From an actinobacterium SCGC AAA015-D07 (GTDB lineage: Bacteria > Actinomycetota > Acidimicrobiia > Actinomarinales > Actinomarinaceae): a DNA stretch of 64,000 bases. A program made the position numbers and the translations under genes. The notes beneath the pieces were generated by a model. The model saw only the letters and a program-made list of their open reading frames with translations, made no database searches and was not told the DNA's origin. This document shows positions 55,203 through 63,357 of the stretch, in pieces. Each line of letters opens with the position of its first letter. The first letter of the stretch is position 1. The stretch is from NCBI GenBank assembly GCA_000384495.1, contig ARQR01000001.1, positions 1 through 64,000 of the forward strand, read 5' to 3'.

Positions 55203-55257
55203 AACCTAGACAAATTAGCGTTTTTAGTGGTAATTTGTCTAAAGTAATTCTTAGGTT
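55203..55257. repeat. Nested inverted repeat between convergent genes
   Basis: AGACAAATTA (55208-55217) and TAATTTGTCT (55231-55240) are perfect 10-base complements around a 13-base loop. Flanking AACCTA (55203-55208) and TAGGTT (55252-55257) extend the symmetry. It sits between the SDR gene and the convergent DsrE-like gene. It could serve as a bidirectional terminator, although no clear T run follows, or as a protein site. Confidence 0.4.
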
Positions 55258-55621
55258 AAAGTGAAATGACCTGATCAGGCATATTACCTGATAATGCACT
55301 ATAGAGATCTGGGAAACAACCAACTGCTACTCCATCAACTGTACCTTCAGGTGAATAACCACCATCGCTGTTTTCAGAAGCTAGACCTCTTTGATTTGCA
55401 CATTGGTCACACATCATTAAGAGCATGCCTTTTTCTGCAGCGATTTTTGCAAGTCTTTCACCTTTAGGGTTTCCTTTTTGAAGAAGCATTGTATTATCAT
55501 CAAAAAAGAAAATTCCTACGACATCAACACCGTGACTATCACTTTCAAGTTGAGGAAGTATCATTTCTCCAACTTTATAATTTGCAGCGTTAGGTGTATT
55601 TAAAACGTAGGCTACTTTCAT
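55256..55621 (-). CDS. DsrE-like small protein
   Basis: A 121-residue protein with the alpha/beta pattern of the DsrE/DsrF sulfur-relay family (MKVAYVLNTPNAANYKVGEM, VVGIFFFDDNTMLLQKG). A CxxC pair is seen in MCDQCANQRGL, near the position of the active Cys in this family, and a second pattern AVGCFPDLY lies near the C-terminus. A good ribosome site (AAAGGTAC) precedes the ATG. Role is unknown; sulfur or selenium transfer is one idea, not shown by sequence. Confidence 0.7.
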   Translation of the reverse strand: MKVAYVLNTPNAANYKVGEMILPQLESDSHGVDVVGIFFFDDNTMLLQKGNPKGERLAKIAAEKGMLLMMCDQCANQRGLASENSDGGYSPEGTVDGVAVGCFPDLYSALSGNMPDQVISL

Positions 55622-55670
55622 TTGTACCTTTCTAATTTATTTTCCTAATACAGAGTATTCAGATATTGGA

Positions 55671-56078
55671 TTAACTCAAACTTAAAAGATAAAGAGTTCG
55701 GCTATTAACTTCTGATATTTCTTCAAGAATATTTTCAATATCATCAAACTGGTTTGTCTCATTTAATTCAGATACAAATCCTGAAATTGTAGTTACCTGT
55801 TCTTTAAACTCAACGATTTTATTTTTAGTTTCTTCTTTTGAAAAATAGTTTTCAATTGAATAAGGACCTTCACTAAATCTTAGTCTGGTATTTTGATTTC
55901 CCTGCCATGACTCGACAAGCTTATCGTTTAACTGAGTAAGAGTTTCATAGTATTCGCCCAATGCTTCATGTTCTGAATAAGACTGAGTTTGCCAATGATA
56001 AACTTGGATATTGTTTAAAAAACTCATTGTGTTTGATACAAATTCGTCAATCTTTGCATTTAATGTTTTTACATTCAT
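55671..56078 (-). CDS. Dps/ferritin-like helical protein, related to phage DUF5856
   Basis: A 135-residue all-helical protein. The segment NIQVYHWQTQSYSEHEALGE has the His-rich helix and the H..E..E spacing of ferritin-like proteins of the Dps group. The rest is weakly conserved. It resembles small Dps-like proteins also found in marine phages, so it may come from phage DNA, but base composition here does not stand out. Its ferroxidase function is uncertain. Confidence 0.55.
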   Translation of the reverse strand: MNVKTLNAKIDEFVSNTMSFLNNIQVYHWQTQSYSEHEALGEYYETLTQLNDKLVESWQGNQNTRLRFSEGPYSIENYFSKEETKNKIVEFKEQVTTISGFVSELNETNQFDDIENILEEISEVNSRTLYLLSLS

Positions 56079-56139
56079 ATTTAATATTTAAACAAAATTC
56101 GGCTTATATGATAAATTTTTAAAGCATAGAATAGTAACT

Positions 56140-56985
56140 ATGTCTTTTAAGAATATATTGAGTTTTGGCACTCTGAATCCTGATTTTATATATTTCATCG
56201 ATGAACTCCCGAATTTAGGTGGAGACATAAGGAGTAATAAATACCTAATCAGAGCAGGAGGTACAGCAACTAATTGTGCTGAAAATATAGCCAACTGGGG
56301 TCTTAATGTTGGGGTCGCAGGAAATAGTATAGGAAGTGATGAATTTGGTAAATATATGATCAAACATTTTGAAAATTCAAACATAAACTACGAAAATATA
56401 ATTTTTGAAAATCACGATACCCCAACTTGTTCGATTTATGTAGATAAAAATGGTGAAAGGACAATAATTTCCTCGGGTTATAACTTTTGTAAGTGGAATA
56501 ATTTAAAAGAAGTTAAAAACTTTGACTCATTGATAGTAGATAGGTATTCTATTCCGTTTATAAAACAAGATTTAGAAAGTATAAGCCATGATGTGTTTAT
56601 TACACAGGCAGGCTATCAAGAAGAAATTACTTACAGAATTAATTTTTTAGTTGTAAGTAAAGATGAAATTGATGTGATTGAAGCAAACAGATTAATAAAT
56701 GAAGAATACGTTGATTGGATTCTTTTAACATCATCAAATCTTCCTGCAAGGTTGATTAGTAAAGATGGGGTTTTAGAAATTACACCGCCAGATTTCAAAA
56801 CTATAAATTCAACTGGGGCTGGAGATGCAACAGCTGCATACATTGGTGCATTTGGTGTAGAAAACTTAATTGAGAATGTTAAAGGTGCGTGTGCATCTGG
56901 AGCAATTGTTGCTGGAACTAATGAACTTCCCACTATGGAGAAAATAAAGGAAGTCTCAGAATTAATTGAAATAAAACCGCGCTGA
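56140..56985 (+). CDS. PfkB family carbohydrate/nucleoside kinase
   Basis: A 281-residue ribokinase-fold enzyme. The glycine-rich site is RAGGTATNCAENIANWG and the catalytic motif is INSTGAGDATAAYIGA with the conserved Asp base. The substrate cannot be told. The ATG has no purine-rich ribosome site and a TAGAAT lies 7 bases upstream, so the mRNA may be leaderless. Confidence 0.86.
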   Translation: MSFKNILSFGTLNPDFIYFIDELPNLGGDIRSNKYLIRAGGTATNCAENIANWGLNVGVAGNSIGSDEFGKYMIKHFENSNINYENIIFENHDTPTCSIYVDKNGERTIISSGYNFCKWNNLKEVKNFDSLIVDRYSIPFIKQDLESISHDVFITQAGYQEEITYRINFLVVSKDEIDVIEANRLINEEYVDWILLTSSNLPARLISKDGVLEITPPDFKTINSTGAGDATAAYIGAFGVENLIENVKGACASGAIVAGTNELPTMEKIKEVSELIEIKPR

Positions 56986-57024
56986 GAATTTTATAATTTT
57001 GTTACTTTACGTTTAAAATAGAAT

Positions 57025-58815
57025 ATGGCTGTCGCATACAAGGCCCCAATTAAAGATATAGTGTTTGGATACGAAGTAGTAGACACCTATGACGTTATTG
57101 GTAAAATACCAGCATTTAGTGACTTCACTGAAGATATTGTCATTCCAACTATGGAAGAATGCGCAAAATTTGCAGAAGAAGTTTTGGCACCAATAAATGC
57201 AATTGGTGACCAACAAGGGGCGACTATTGATAACGGAAAAGTATCGATGCCACCTGAATTTGTCGAAGCTTATAAAAGATTTGCCGAAGCTGGGTGGGCT
57301 TCAATTTCGTTACCATCAGAAATTGGCGGAGGAGGAATGCCAATTGCACTCTCCGGAGGAACTCTTGAAATTTTAAGTAGTGCAAATCTCGCTTTTGGAC
57401 TAGCACCAGGTTTAAGTGCCGGAGCAATTTCAGCAATTAATTTTCATGGAAGTGAAGAACAAAAAGAAAAGTTTTTACCTAAATTAGTTTCAGGTGAGTG
57501 GACAGGGACTATGAACCTTAGTGAGCCACAATCAGGATCTGATCTTGGAACAATCACTACAAAAGCAGAGCCTCAAGATGATGGAACTTATAAAATAACT
57601 GGAACAAAAGTTTGGATTACTTTTGGAGAACATGATATGACTGACAACATCATTCATTTAGTACTTGCAAAAGTACCTGGTTCACCTGAAGGAACAAAAG
57701 GTATTTCTATGTTTATAGTTCCAAAAATGATGGTCAATGAAGATGGCTCTTCTGGAGAAAGCAACAATGTCACATGTATCTCTATCGAGGAAAAATTAGG
57801 TATTCACGCAAGTCCAACATGTGTTATGGAATATAACGAGTCAGTTGGCTATTTAGTTGGAGAAGAAAACAGAGGCCTTAACTACATGTTCACAATGATG
57901 AATGAGGCGAGAGTATGGGTAGGTGGACAAGGTCTTGCTTGCGCATCAGGATCTCTTCAGGGTGCTGCCCAATATGCTAGGGATAGAGTCCAAGGTCGCC
58001 CTGTTGGAATGTCAAAAGAGGATGCTAAAAATTCAACAATTATTGATCATGCGGATGTTAGAAGAATGCTTATGACAATTAAATCATACGTTGATGCAAT
58101 GAGATATATGATGTATGACAATCAATTAATGCTGGATGTAGAATACTTTGCAGAAGATGACGAAATGAAGGCTTTTGGTGAGGAAAGATGTGGAATCTTG
58201 ACTCCAATTACTAAAGCATGGATATCAGATTTAGGAGTTGAGCTTTCTTCTATGGCTATACAAGTTTATGGTGGAATGGGTTATGTCGAAGAGACTGGAG
58301 TAGCTCAATATCTGAGGGATTCAAGAATTGCACCAATTTATGAAGGAACAAATGGAATTCAAGCCTTAGATTTAATGTTTAGAAAACTCCCATTAGACAA
58401 TGGTCAAGCAATGCAAAGATTATTGGGTGATGTAAATGAACTTATCGAGGAAATGAAGAAAGATGATGAAGTAATTGTATCTATGGCAGAAAAGCTTGAA
58501 AAAGAAGTCTCTACATTATCCGAGGTTACATTATGGCTTGGTGGAAGAATGTTAGAAGGAGAACTTGTTGATGCAAGTGCTGCTGCTACACCTTATTTGA
58601 AAATGTTTGGACAAGTTCTTGGTGGATACTATATGGGTAAAGCTGCTATTTTGGCAAACAAAAAATTTAAAGAAACTAATGATGAGTTTTATACCGATAA
58701 ATTAACCCTTTCAAAATTTTACATGGAACAACTGCTTCCATTGACATCTGGTTATGCTTCAGCTGTTACAGCAGGTAAAGATGATCTTTATGCCATGAAG
58801 GCTGATAATTTCTAA
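57025..58815 (+). CDS. Acyl-CoA dehydrogenase, long type with N- and C-terminal extra domains
   Basis: A 596-residue FAD enzyme. An N-terminal extension (MAVAYKAPIKDIVFGYE) is followed by the acyl-CoA dehydrogenase core: MNLSEPQSGSDLG, VWITFGEHDM and QVYGGMGYVEETGVAQYLRD with IAPIYEGTNGIQ. A C-terminal helical domain completes the long form. This plan is shared with DmdC-type enzymes that act in dimethylsulfoniopropionate breakdown, but dmdB and dmdD are not in view and the substrate may differ. The frameshifted CoA-binding gene follows in the same frame right after its stop. Confidence 0.92.
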   Translation: MAVAYKAPIKDIVFGYEVVDTYDVIGKIPAFSDFTEDIVIPTMEECAKFAEEVLAPINAIGDQQGATIDNGKVSMPPEFVEAYKRFAEAGWASISLPSEIGGGGMPIALSGGTLEILSSANLAFGLAPGLSAGAISAINFHGSEEQKEKFLPKLVSGEWTGTMNLSEPQSGSDLGTITTKAEPQDDGTYKITGTKVWITFGEHDMTDNIIHLVLAKVPGSPEGTKGISMFIVPKMMVNEDGSSGESNNVTCISIEEKLGIHASPTCVMEYNESVGYLVGEENRGLNYMFTMMNEARVWVGGQGLACASGSLQGAAQYARDRVQGRPVGMSKEDAKNSTIIDHADVRRMLMTIKSYVDAMRYMMYDNQLMLDVEYFAEDDEMKAFGEERCGILTPITKAWISDLGVELSSMAIQVYGGMGYVEETGVAQYLRDSRIAPIYEGTNGIQALDLMFRKLPLDNGQAMQRLLGDVNELIEEMKKDDEVIVSMAEKLEKEVSTLSEVTLWLGGRMLEGELVDASAAATPYLKMFGQVLGGYYMGKAAILANKKFKETNDEFYTDKLTLSKFYMEQLLPLTSGYASAVTAGKDDLYAMKADNF

Positions 58816-59209
58816 TTGATTGAATCTTTAAAGAATAAAAGTAACTCTATTGCTCTGATTGGATCATCAAATGATCCCAGAAAATATGGAAATAAAATTT
58901 TATTAGATTTAACAAAAAAAGGGATACACTGTTTATCCAGTTAACAAGAAAGAAAAAGAAATTGAAGGACTTAAAGCATATAAAAATATAGAAATGCTTG
59001 AAGAAATCCCCACAATAATCAATTTCGTTATACCTCCAGATGAAGGATTAGTTGTTACAAGGGATTTGGTTGAGAAAGGGTATGACAATTTTTGGTACCA
59101 ACCAGGTGCAGAAAGTGATGAAATCTCAGAATTCTTAAAAATTAACAAAAAAAATTACATAGATGACAAATGCATTATGGTTGTAACAAGATTATCTTCT
59201 AATTATTAA
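58816..59209 (+). pseudogene. CoA-binding domain protein, frameshifted
   Basis: Two frames together encode a small CoA-binding (YccU-type) protein. From TTG 58816 the frame reads SIALIGSSNDPRKYGNKILLDLTKK, here cited as IALIGSSNDPRKYGNK, then runs out at a TAA. The next frame continues YTVYPVNKKEKEIEG, then FVIPPDEGLVV and NFWYQPGAESDEI. The break falls at an A7-G3 run (58914-58923) and one base too many is present. Such proteins bind CoA by a Rossmann fold. It is either a recent mutation, an assembly error in a homopolymer, or a frameshift-dependent gene. Its end overlaps convergent rmuC by 4 bases. Confidence 0.8.
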
Positions 59210-60231
59210 TCTTCAAGTTGTTTATTTACCTGATCAAGTTCTTCAAATGATTTTTCAAGTTTATTGACTCTTGTAGTCTTTAAAGATTCAAACGATTGAA
59301 CAGTTTGGTCTAATCTCTTTGTTACATCATCAAATGAATCAATAAATTTCCTAATTTCATTTTTTATTTTTTCATGAGTAGCAAGAATATTCTTAGTATC
59401 GGTTTGTAAACTAAATAATTTCATTGAATGTCTTATTGTTTCAAGATAGGCCATTAGTGTTTGTGGGCTTACTAATATAACTTTCCTTGAAAAAGCATAT
59501 TCAATAACTGGTGTTTTTGAAGAACCAATAACTGAAGTAAGAAGAAAGTGATATAAATTCTCAAGTGGAATATACATTAAAACAAAGTCTACGGTATCTT
59601 CATCAGGAGCAATGTAGCCCTCTCTCGAAGCAGTATCATCAATTTTTGTTTTAATTGCTTTATCTAAAAATTCTTTAGTTTTGGCCTTAATAGAGTCTGT
59701 TATTTCTCGTCTTGCTATTTCATCTAAAGTTTCATCTTCTAAATCTCTATTAAGTTTTGAAATTTCCATATATATCGTAAGCGGGAATTTTGAATCCATA
59801 TTGATCGATTTGTCATCTGGAAGGTAAAAAGTAAAGTCAGGTTTTGTACCACTCTTCATTATTTTTTGAGTTTCGTAATGGATTCCTTCTTTATAATCCA
59901 TAATTCCTAGAAGATCTTCAACTTGAAACTCAGCCCACTGACCCCTACTTTGATTATTGTTTAATACTGATATTAAATTTCGAGTTTGTTGATCTACTCC
60001 TGATATAGAACTTTTTATTTCACCAGTTTTTTCAAGAAATTCTTTTACAGTTTGATCTGATTTGTTTAATAATTTATAAATTTGAGATTCTTCATTTTCA
60101 ATAATTTCACTAACAATTCCTTTAATCAAATATTCGTCCTTATTTTGTTCTTTAGAATTATCTTTTTTTGTAACAAAATATAAAATTGCGATTAAAAGCA
60201 CTGAAATTATCCCTAAAAATAAAATTTCCAT
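59206..60231 (-). CDS. rmuC: RmuC family DNA recombination protein
   Basis: A 341-residue protein. I chose ATG 60231 (MEILFLGIISVLLIAILYF), giving one N-terminal membrane helix as usual in RmuC; the longer frame reaches into the next gene. The conserved domain has LLGIMDYKEGIHYETQ, KPDFTFYLPDDKSINMDSKFP, and VILVSPQTLMAYLETIR. RmuC relates to a nuclease-like fold and affects DNA inversion and recombination. It is the last gene of the selD run. Confidence 0.9.
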   Translation of the reverse strand: MEILFLGIISVLLIAILYFVTKKDNSKEQNKDEYLIKGIVSEIIENEESQIYKLLNKSDQTVKEFLEKTGEIKSSISGVDQQTRNLISVLNNNQSRGQWAEFQVEDLLGIMDYKEGIHYETQKIMKSGTKPDFTFYLPDDKSINMDSKFPLTIYMEISKLNRDLEDETLDEIARREITDSIKAKTKEFLDKAIKTKIDDTASREGYIAPDEDTVDFVLMYIPLENLYHFLLTSVIGSSKTPVIEYAFSRKVILVSPQTLMAYLETIRHSMKLFSLQTDTKNILATHEKIKNEIRKFIDSFDDVTKRLDQTVQSFESLKTTRVNKLEKSFEELDQVNKQLED

Positions 60232-60268
60232 GTTACAAGAATAGCAAGTTGCGTGGACAGTTTTGAAA

Positions 60269-61399
60269 TTAAACCGTATCAAAAAGTTTTTTGAAACTAA
60301 ATTTAAAATTATCTTCAGAATAATTAGATAAAATAAATCCCTTTGCATTCTTAGCAACTAAAGATGCCTCATCATAATTATTTTTTATATATTCAATCTT
60401 TAAGGAGAGGCTATCTAGATTATTACTTTCAAATACATATCCTGTTTGACCATCAATAACAATATCACTCATTCCAGGAGCGTCTGTAACAAGTACTGGG
60501 CACATTGCTACTTGTGATTCGAAAATTACCCGTGCAAGCCCCTCTGATATTGAGGGTAGAATCATTAAATTTGAAGTTGAATAATAATCTTTAACACTTT
60601 CCCTATCAACTGGCCCTATCAATGAAACTTGATTTTGAAGGTCTGATTTATCTATTAAGTCTTTGAGCTCTTTAAAATATTTTTCATTAGGAGCGGGTCC
60701 AACAATTGATAAGTGATAACTTTTGTCATTGATTCTTTGAATTGCCTCAATAATCATATGAGGTTTTTTTCTATCTGTCACACTTCCAATAAATAGAATA
60801 TTAAATTTGTCTTTAGAAGGTGGCTTAGGTTCAATATTTTGAAAATCCTTAAAATCAATCCAAGCAGGAAACCTTACAACACTTTTTGAAGAATCTATAT
60901 CTAAAACTTGTTGTTCAGTCGAAGATGAAACTGCTCTTATAATATTTGATTTACCAATAGAGTATTTGGCCATTATGTAAAATAGTTTTTTGTACAACAT
61001 TGGTAAAACCAAATTTTTCTCTAAACTCAAGGTCTCGATGAAATCACCATGAGTTTCAACAACTATTTTTACTTCAGCTCTTCTTACCTTTAAAAATAGA
61101 ATTGAAAAAAAAGAAGATACTGGATCTTGAAAACATACAATATCTATATTTTCCTTTTTAATAATTTTGTGGGTGGTAAAGATTGAAATTTGAATAATTC
61201 TAAAATAATTTATTAAACGATTTTTTATCTTCTTATTTAAGTAGAAGTTTCCATACGTCTCGTTTAAAAAAGTTTTACTGTTTGCAAAAGCTAGAACAGA
61301 AACATTACAAACTTCACTTAATGTAATGAACTTTTTTTTTAAGTTTTCAGTTAATGGAAGTTGATATGTAGTGGGTGCAATAAATAGAACATTTTTCAT
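60269..61399 (-). CDS. Glycosyltransferase, GT4 family
   Basis: A 376-residue GT-B enzyme. The C-terminal donor half has NILFIGSVTDRKKPHMIIEA, LSIVGPAPNEKYFKE and PSISEGLARVIFESQVAMCPV with the E-x7-E motif, then DGQTGYVFE. The N-terminal half is poorly conserved. Acceptor and sugar are unknown. It overlaps the hydrolase gene by 4 bases. Confidence 0.88.
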   Translation of the reverse strand: MKNVLFIAPTTYQLPLTENLKKKFITLSEVCNVSVLAFANSKTFLNETYGNFYLNKKIKNRLINYFRIIQISIFTTHKIIKKENIDIVCFQDPVSSFFSILFLKVRRAEVKIVVETHGDFIETLSLEKNLVLPMLYKKLFYIMAKYSIGKSNIIRAVSSSTEQQVLDIDSSKSVVRFPAWIDFKDFQNIEPKPPSKDKFNILFIGSVTDRKKPHMIIEAIQRINDKSYHLSIVGPAPNEKYFKELKDLIDKSDLQNQVSLIGPVDRESVKDYYSTSNLMILPSISEGLARVIFESQVAMCPVLVTDAPGMSDIVIDGQTGYVFESNNLDSLSLKIEYIKNNYDEASLVAKNAKGFILSNYSEDNFKFSFKKLFDTV

Positions 61400-62316
61400 A
61401 AATTTAAAAATTTAGTGAGTTCTTCAACAAGTTCTTCATCATGTGTCCATGGTATTCCATGAAGTGCATTAGTAAATGTTATTGATGTAATATTTTGCAT
61501 TTTTGTAGTTACTTCTTGCGATGCTTTTTGAGGTACAAGACTGTCTTTACCACCAATTAGCGCCAAGGTTTCAGTTTCAATATCACCTAGCCAGTCTCTT
61601 GAATCAAAAGCTACTACGTGTCTTCCACCATCTCCATAGATAAAATCATCTTTAGAACGATGAAGATTGTTCCACGCCCAATCAGTAAACTCATTTTTTA
61701 GAGCACTAGATTTTTTAAGAAAAGAATATTTAGATTGTGGATTTTTGTTGGGAAAAAGTCTTTCTCTAATCCTTACACCACCAACAAGTAATTTGAAAAG
61801 AAAGTTGTCTTTATACCTCTCTCCCTCGATCCAGCTAAATGGTGTAACCAAAATCATTTTATTTATTCTTTCCGGAATTTTTTTGGATATTGTTAGTGCA
61901 ACTGCACTTCCCATGGACCAACCTACTACATGGCATTCTGATACATTTAATTCATCTAGAATGCTTATTACTATGTCTGCATTCTCATCAACACTCCATC
62001 TTTCCCAACTGGCATCCGATCTTCCATGATTTTTAAAATCAATAGTTATAAATGAACTTATATTTTTAATTTTTGGAAGAACATTAAACCAACTCCCAAG
62101 AGAGTCAGTACCCCAACTATGCAGAAAAACAATTGGTATTGTGCCCTCAACAATGTTTTCTCTTATAAAATATTCTTTTTCTCTCACAAAGACAGTTCTT
62201 CCAGGAATCTTTATAGGATGTAATTGGGTTATTCCTTCTGTTTTACTTTTTTGAGTCAAAACCAAATTCTTGAATATGGAAGTGAAAGCGAAAACTTTAG
62301 CAATTGTTTTTATCAT
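61396..62316 (-). CDS. Alpha/beta hydrolase
   Basis: A 306-residue hydrolase. The oxyanion region is VFLHSWGTDSLGSW, the nucleophile elbow is VVGWSMGSAVALTIS with Ser as the active residue, and a late His (NALHGIPWTHDEE) follows ALIGGKDSLVPQ with the acid. The N-terminus is hydrophobic, so membrane association is possible. The substrate is unknown. It begins 3 bases after the selD stop. Confidence 0.86.
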   Translation of the reverse strand: MIKTIAKVFAFTSIFKNLVLTQKSKTEGITQLHPIKIPGRTVFVREKEYFIRENIVEGTIPIVFLHSWGTDSLGSWFNVLPKIKNISSFITIDFKNHGRSDASWERWSVDENADIVISILDELNVSECHVVGWSMGSAVALTISKKIPERINKMILVTPFSWIEGERYKDNFLFKLLVGGVRIRERLFPNKNPQSKYSFLKKSSALKNEFTDWAWNNLHRSKDDFIYGDGGRHVVAFDSRDWLGDIETETLALIGGKDSLVPQKASQEVTTKMQNITSITFTNALHGIPWTHDEELVEELTKFLNL

Positions 62317-62319
62317 CTT

Positions 62320-63342
62320 TTAAATAATATTTATCTTTTCATTATATTTAGAATTAATTTCACCTATTTCCCAAATATTTTTGTTAAGCTCCATATCTTT
62401 TTGAAGTTTAATATTTTGGTTCTTAGGTATTGAAATGAGAAAGCCACCATTAGTTTGTGCATCACATAGTATTTTTAAAGATTGCTCATCCATATCAGAA
62501 ATAAGTTTGTCTGATAGGTATTCATAGTTTCTCAAGCTTCCAGAAGGAAATATTTCTTTATCCAGATAGTCATAAATATTTTCAATCAAAGGAACAGAAT
62601 CAAATTTTATTGTTGCTGATAATTTAGAATCATTCAGCATTTCATACAAATGCCCCAACAATCCAAAACCAGTTATATCTGTAATTGCATTTGCATTATT
62701 ATCCAGTGAAAAATTTAAAGATTTTTTATTTAGTTCAGTCATAATGTCGGTTACAATTTTTATGCTTTCGTCAGAAGCAATTCCTCTTTTAATTGCAGTT
62801 GTAATAATTCCAGTTCCTATTGGTTTTGTTAAAAAAAGTCTATCTCCATCCTTAATTTCATTATTTTTAAATATCTTATCTTTTATAACACCAGTGATTG
62901 AGAAACCATATTTTGGTTCTTTGTCATCGATACTGTGACCTCCAATGACAGTACAATTTGCTTTTTGCATTGTGTCAAGACCACCTTTAATCACCTCAGA
63001 CAATATATCAAAACTTATTTCACTACGAGGCCAACAAACTAACTGCAAAGCTGAAATAGGTTCTCCTCCCATTGCATATACATCTGATAGCGCATTTGCC
63101 GCTGCTACTCTTCCCCAATCGTAAGGATTATCAAGAATGGGAGTAAAAAAATCAACAGTTTGAATTATTTTTTGATCACCAACTTGAATAACTCCTCCAT
63201 CATCAGGATTATTTAGTCCAACTAATAAATTTGGAGATTCAGTAGCTTTATGATTTTTAAATTGCGTCAAAACTTGAGCAAGCTCACCAGGTGAGAGTTT
63301 ACAAGCTCAACCAGCGCCATGAGAGTATTCAGTTAATCTCAA
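62320..63342 (-). CDS. selD: Selenide, water dikinase, a selenoprotein with Sec at residue 12
   Basis: Makes selenophosphate from selenide and ATP, the selenium donor for Sec. A plain ORF call begins at codon 25. Reading back, TTG 63342 lies 5 bases after AAAGGAGG. The codons are MRLTEYSHGAG, then TGA (63309-63307), then ACKLSPGELAQVL. This fits the family N-terminus, whose active residue is Cys or Sec, so the UGA is read as Sec (HGAGUACK). The remaining sequence has QTVDFFTPI, ALSDVYAMGG and TVIGGHSIDD. The whole protein has 340 residues, near the norm. It is translated after a class IV aminotransferase gene, 15 bases apart. Confidence 0.93.
63275..63309 (-). promoter_or_regulatory. SECIS-like hairpin following the selD UGA
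   Basis: On the mRNA, UGA starts a hairpin: UGAGC pairs with GCUCA 26 bases on, and CUCAC pairs with GUGAG around the loop CUG. The apical loop begins 16 bases after the UGA, within the 16-37 spacing known for bacterial SECIS elements. It is the expected SelB-binding structure. Confidence 0.75.
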
Positions 63343-63347
63343 TTGAA

Positions 63348-63355
63348 CCTCCTTT
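63348..63355 (-). promoter_or_regulatory. Ribosome binding site fixing the selD start
   Basis: AAAGGAGG, five bases before TTG 63342 and right after the stop of the upstream gene. It is one of the best such sites in the window and shows that translation begins upstream of the UGA. Confidence 0.85.
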
Positions 63356-63357
63356 GA

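Noticed and set aside
58914..58923. Classical -1 programmed ribosomal frameshift at A7-G
   Set aside because: A -1 shift leads to the wrong frame; a +1 shift or removal of one base is needed.
60232..60357. Longer N-terminus of RmuC
   Set aside because: It would overlap the upstream glycosyltransferase and hide the normal membrane-anchor start at ATG 60231.
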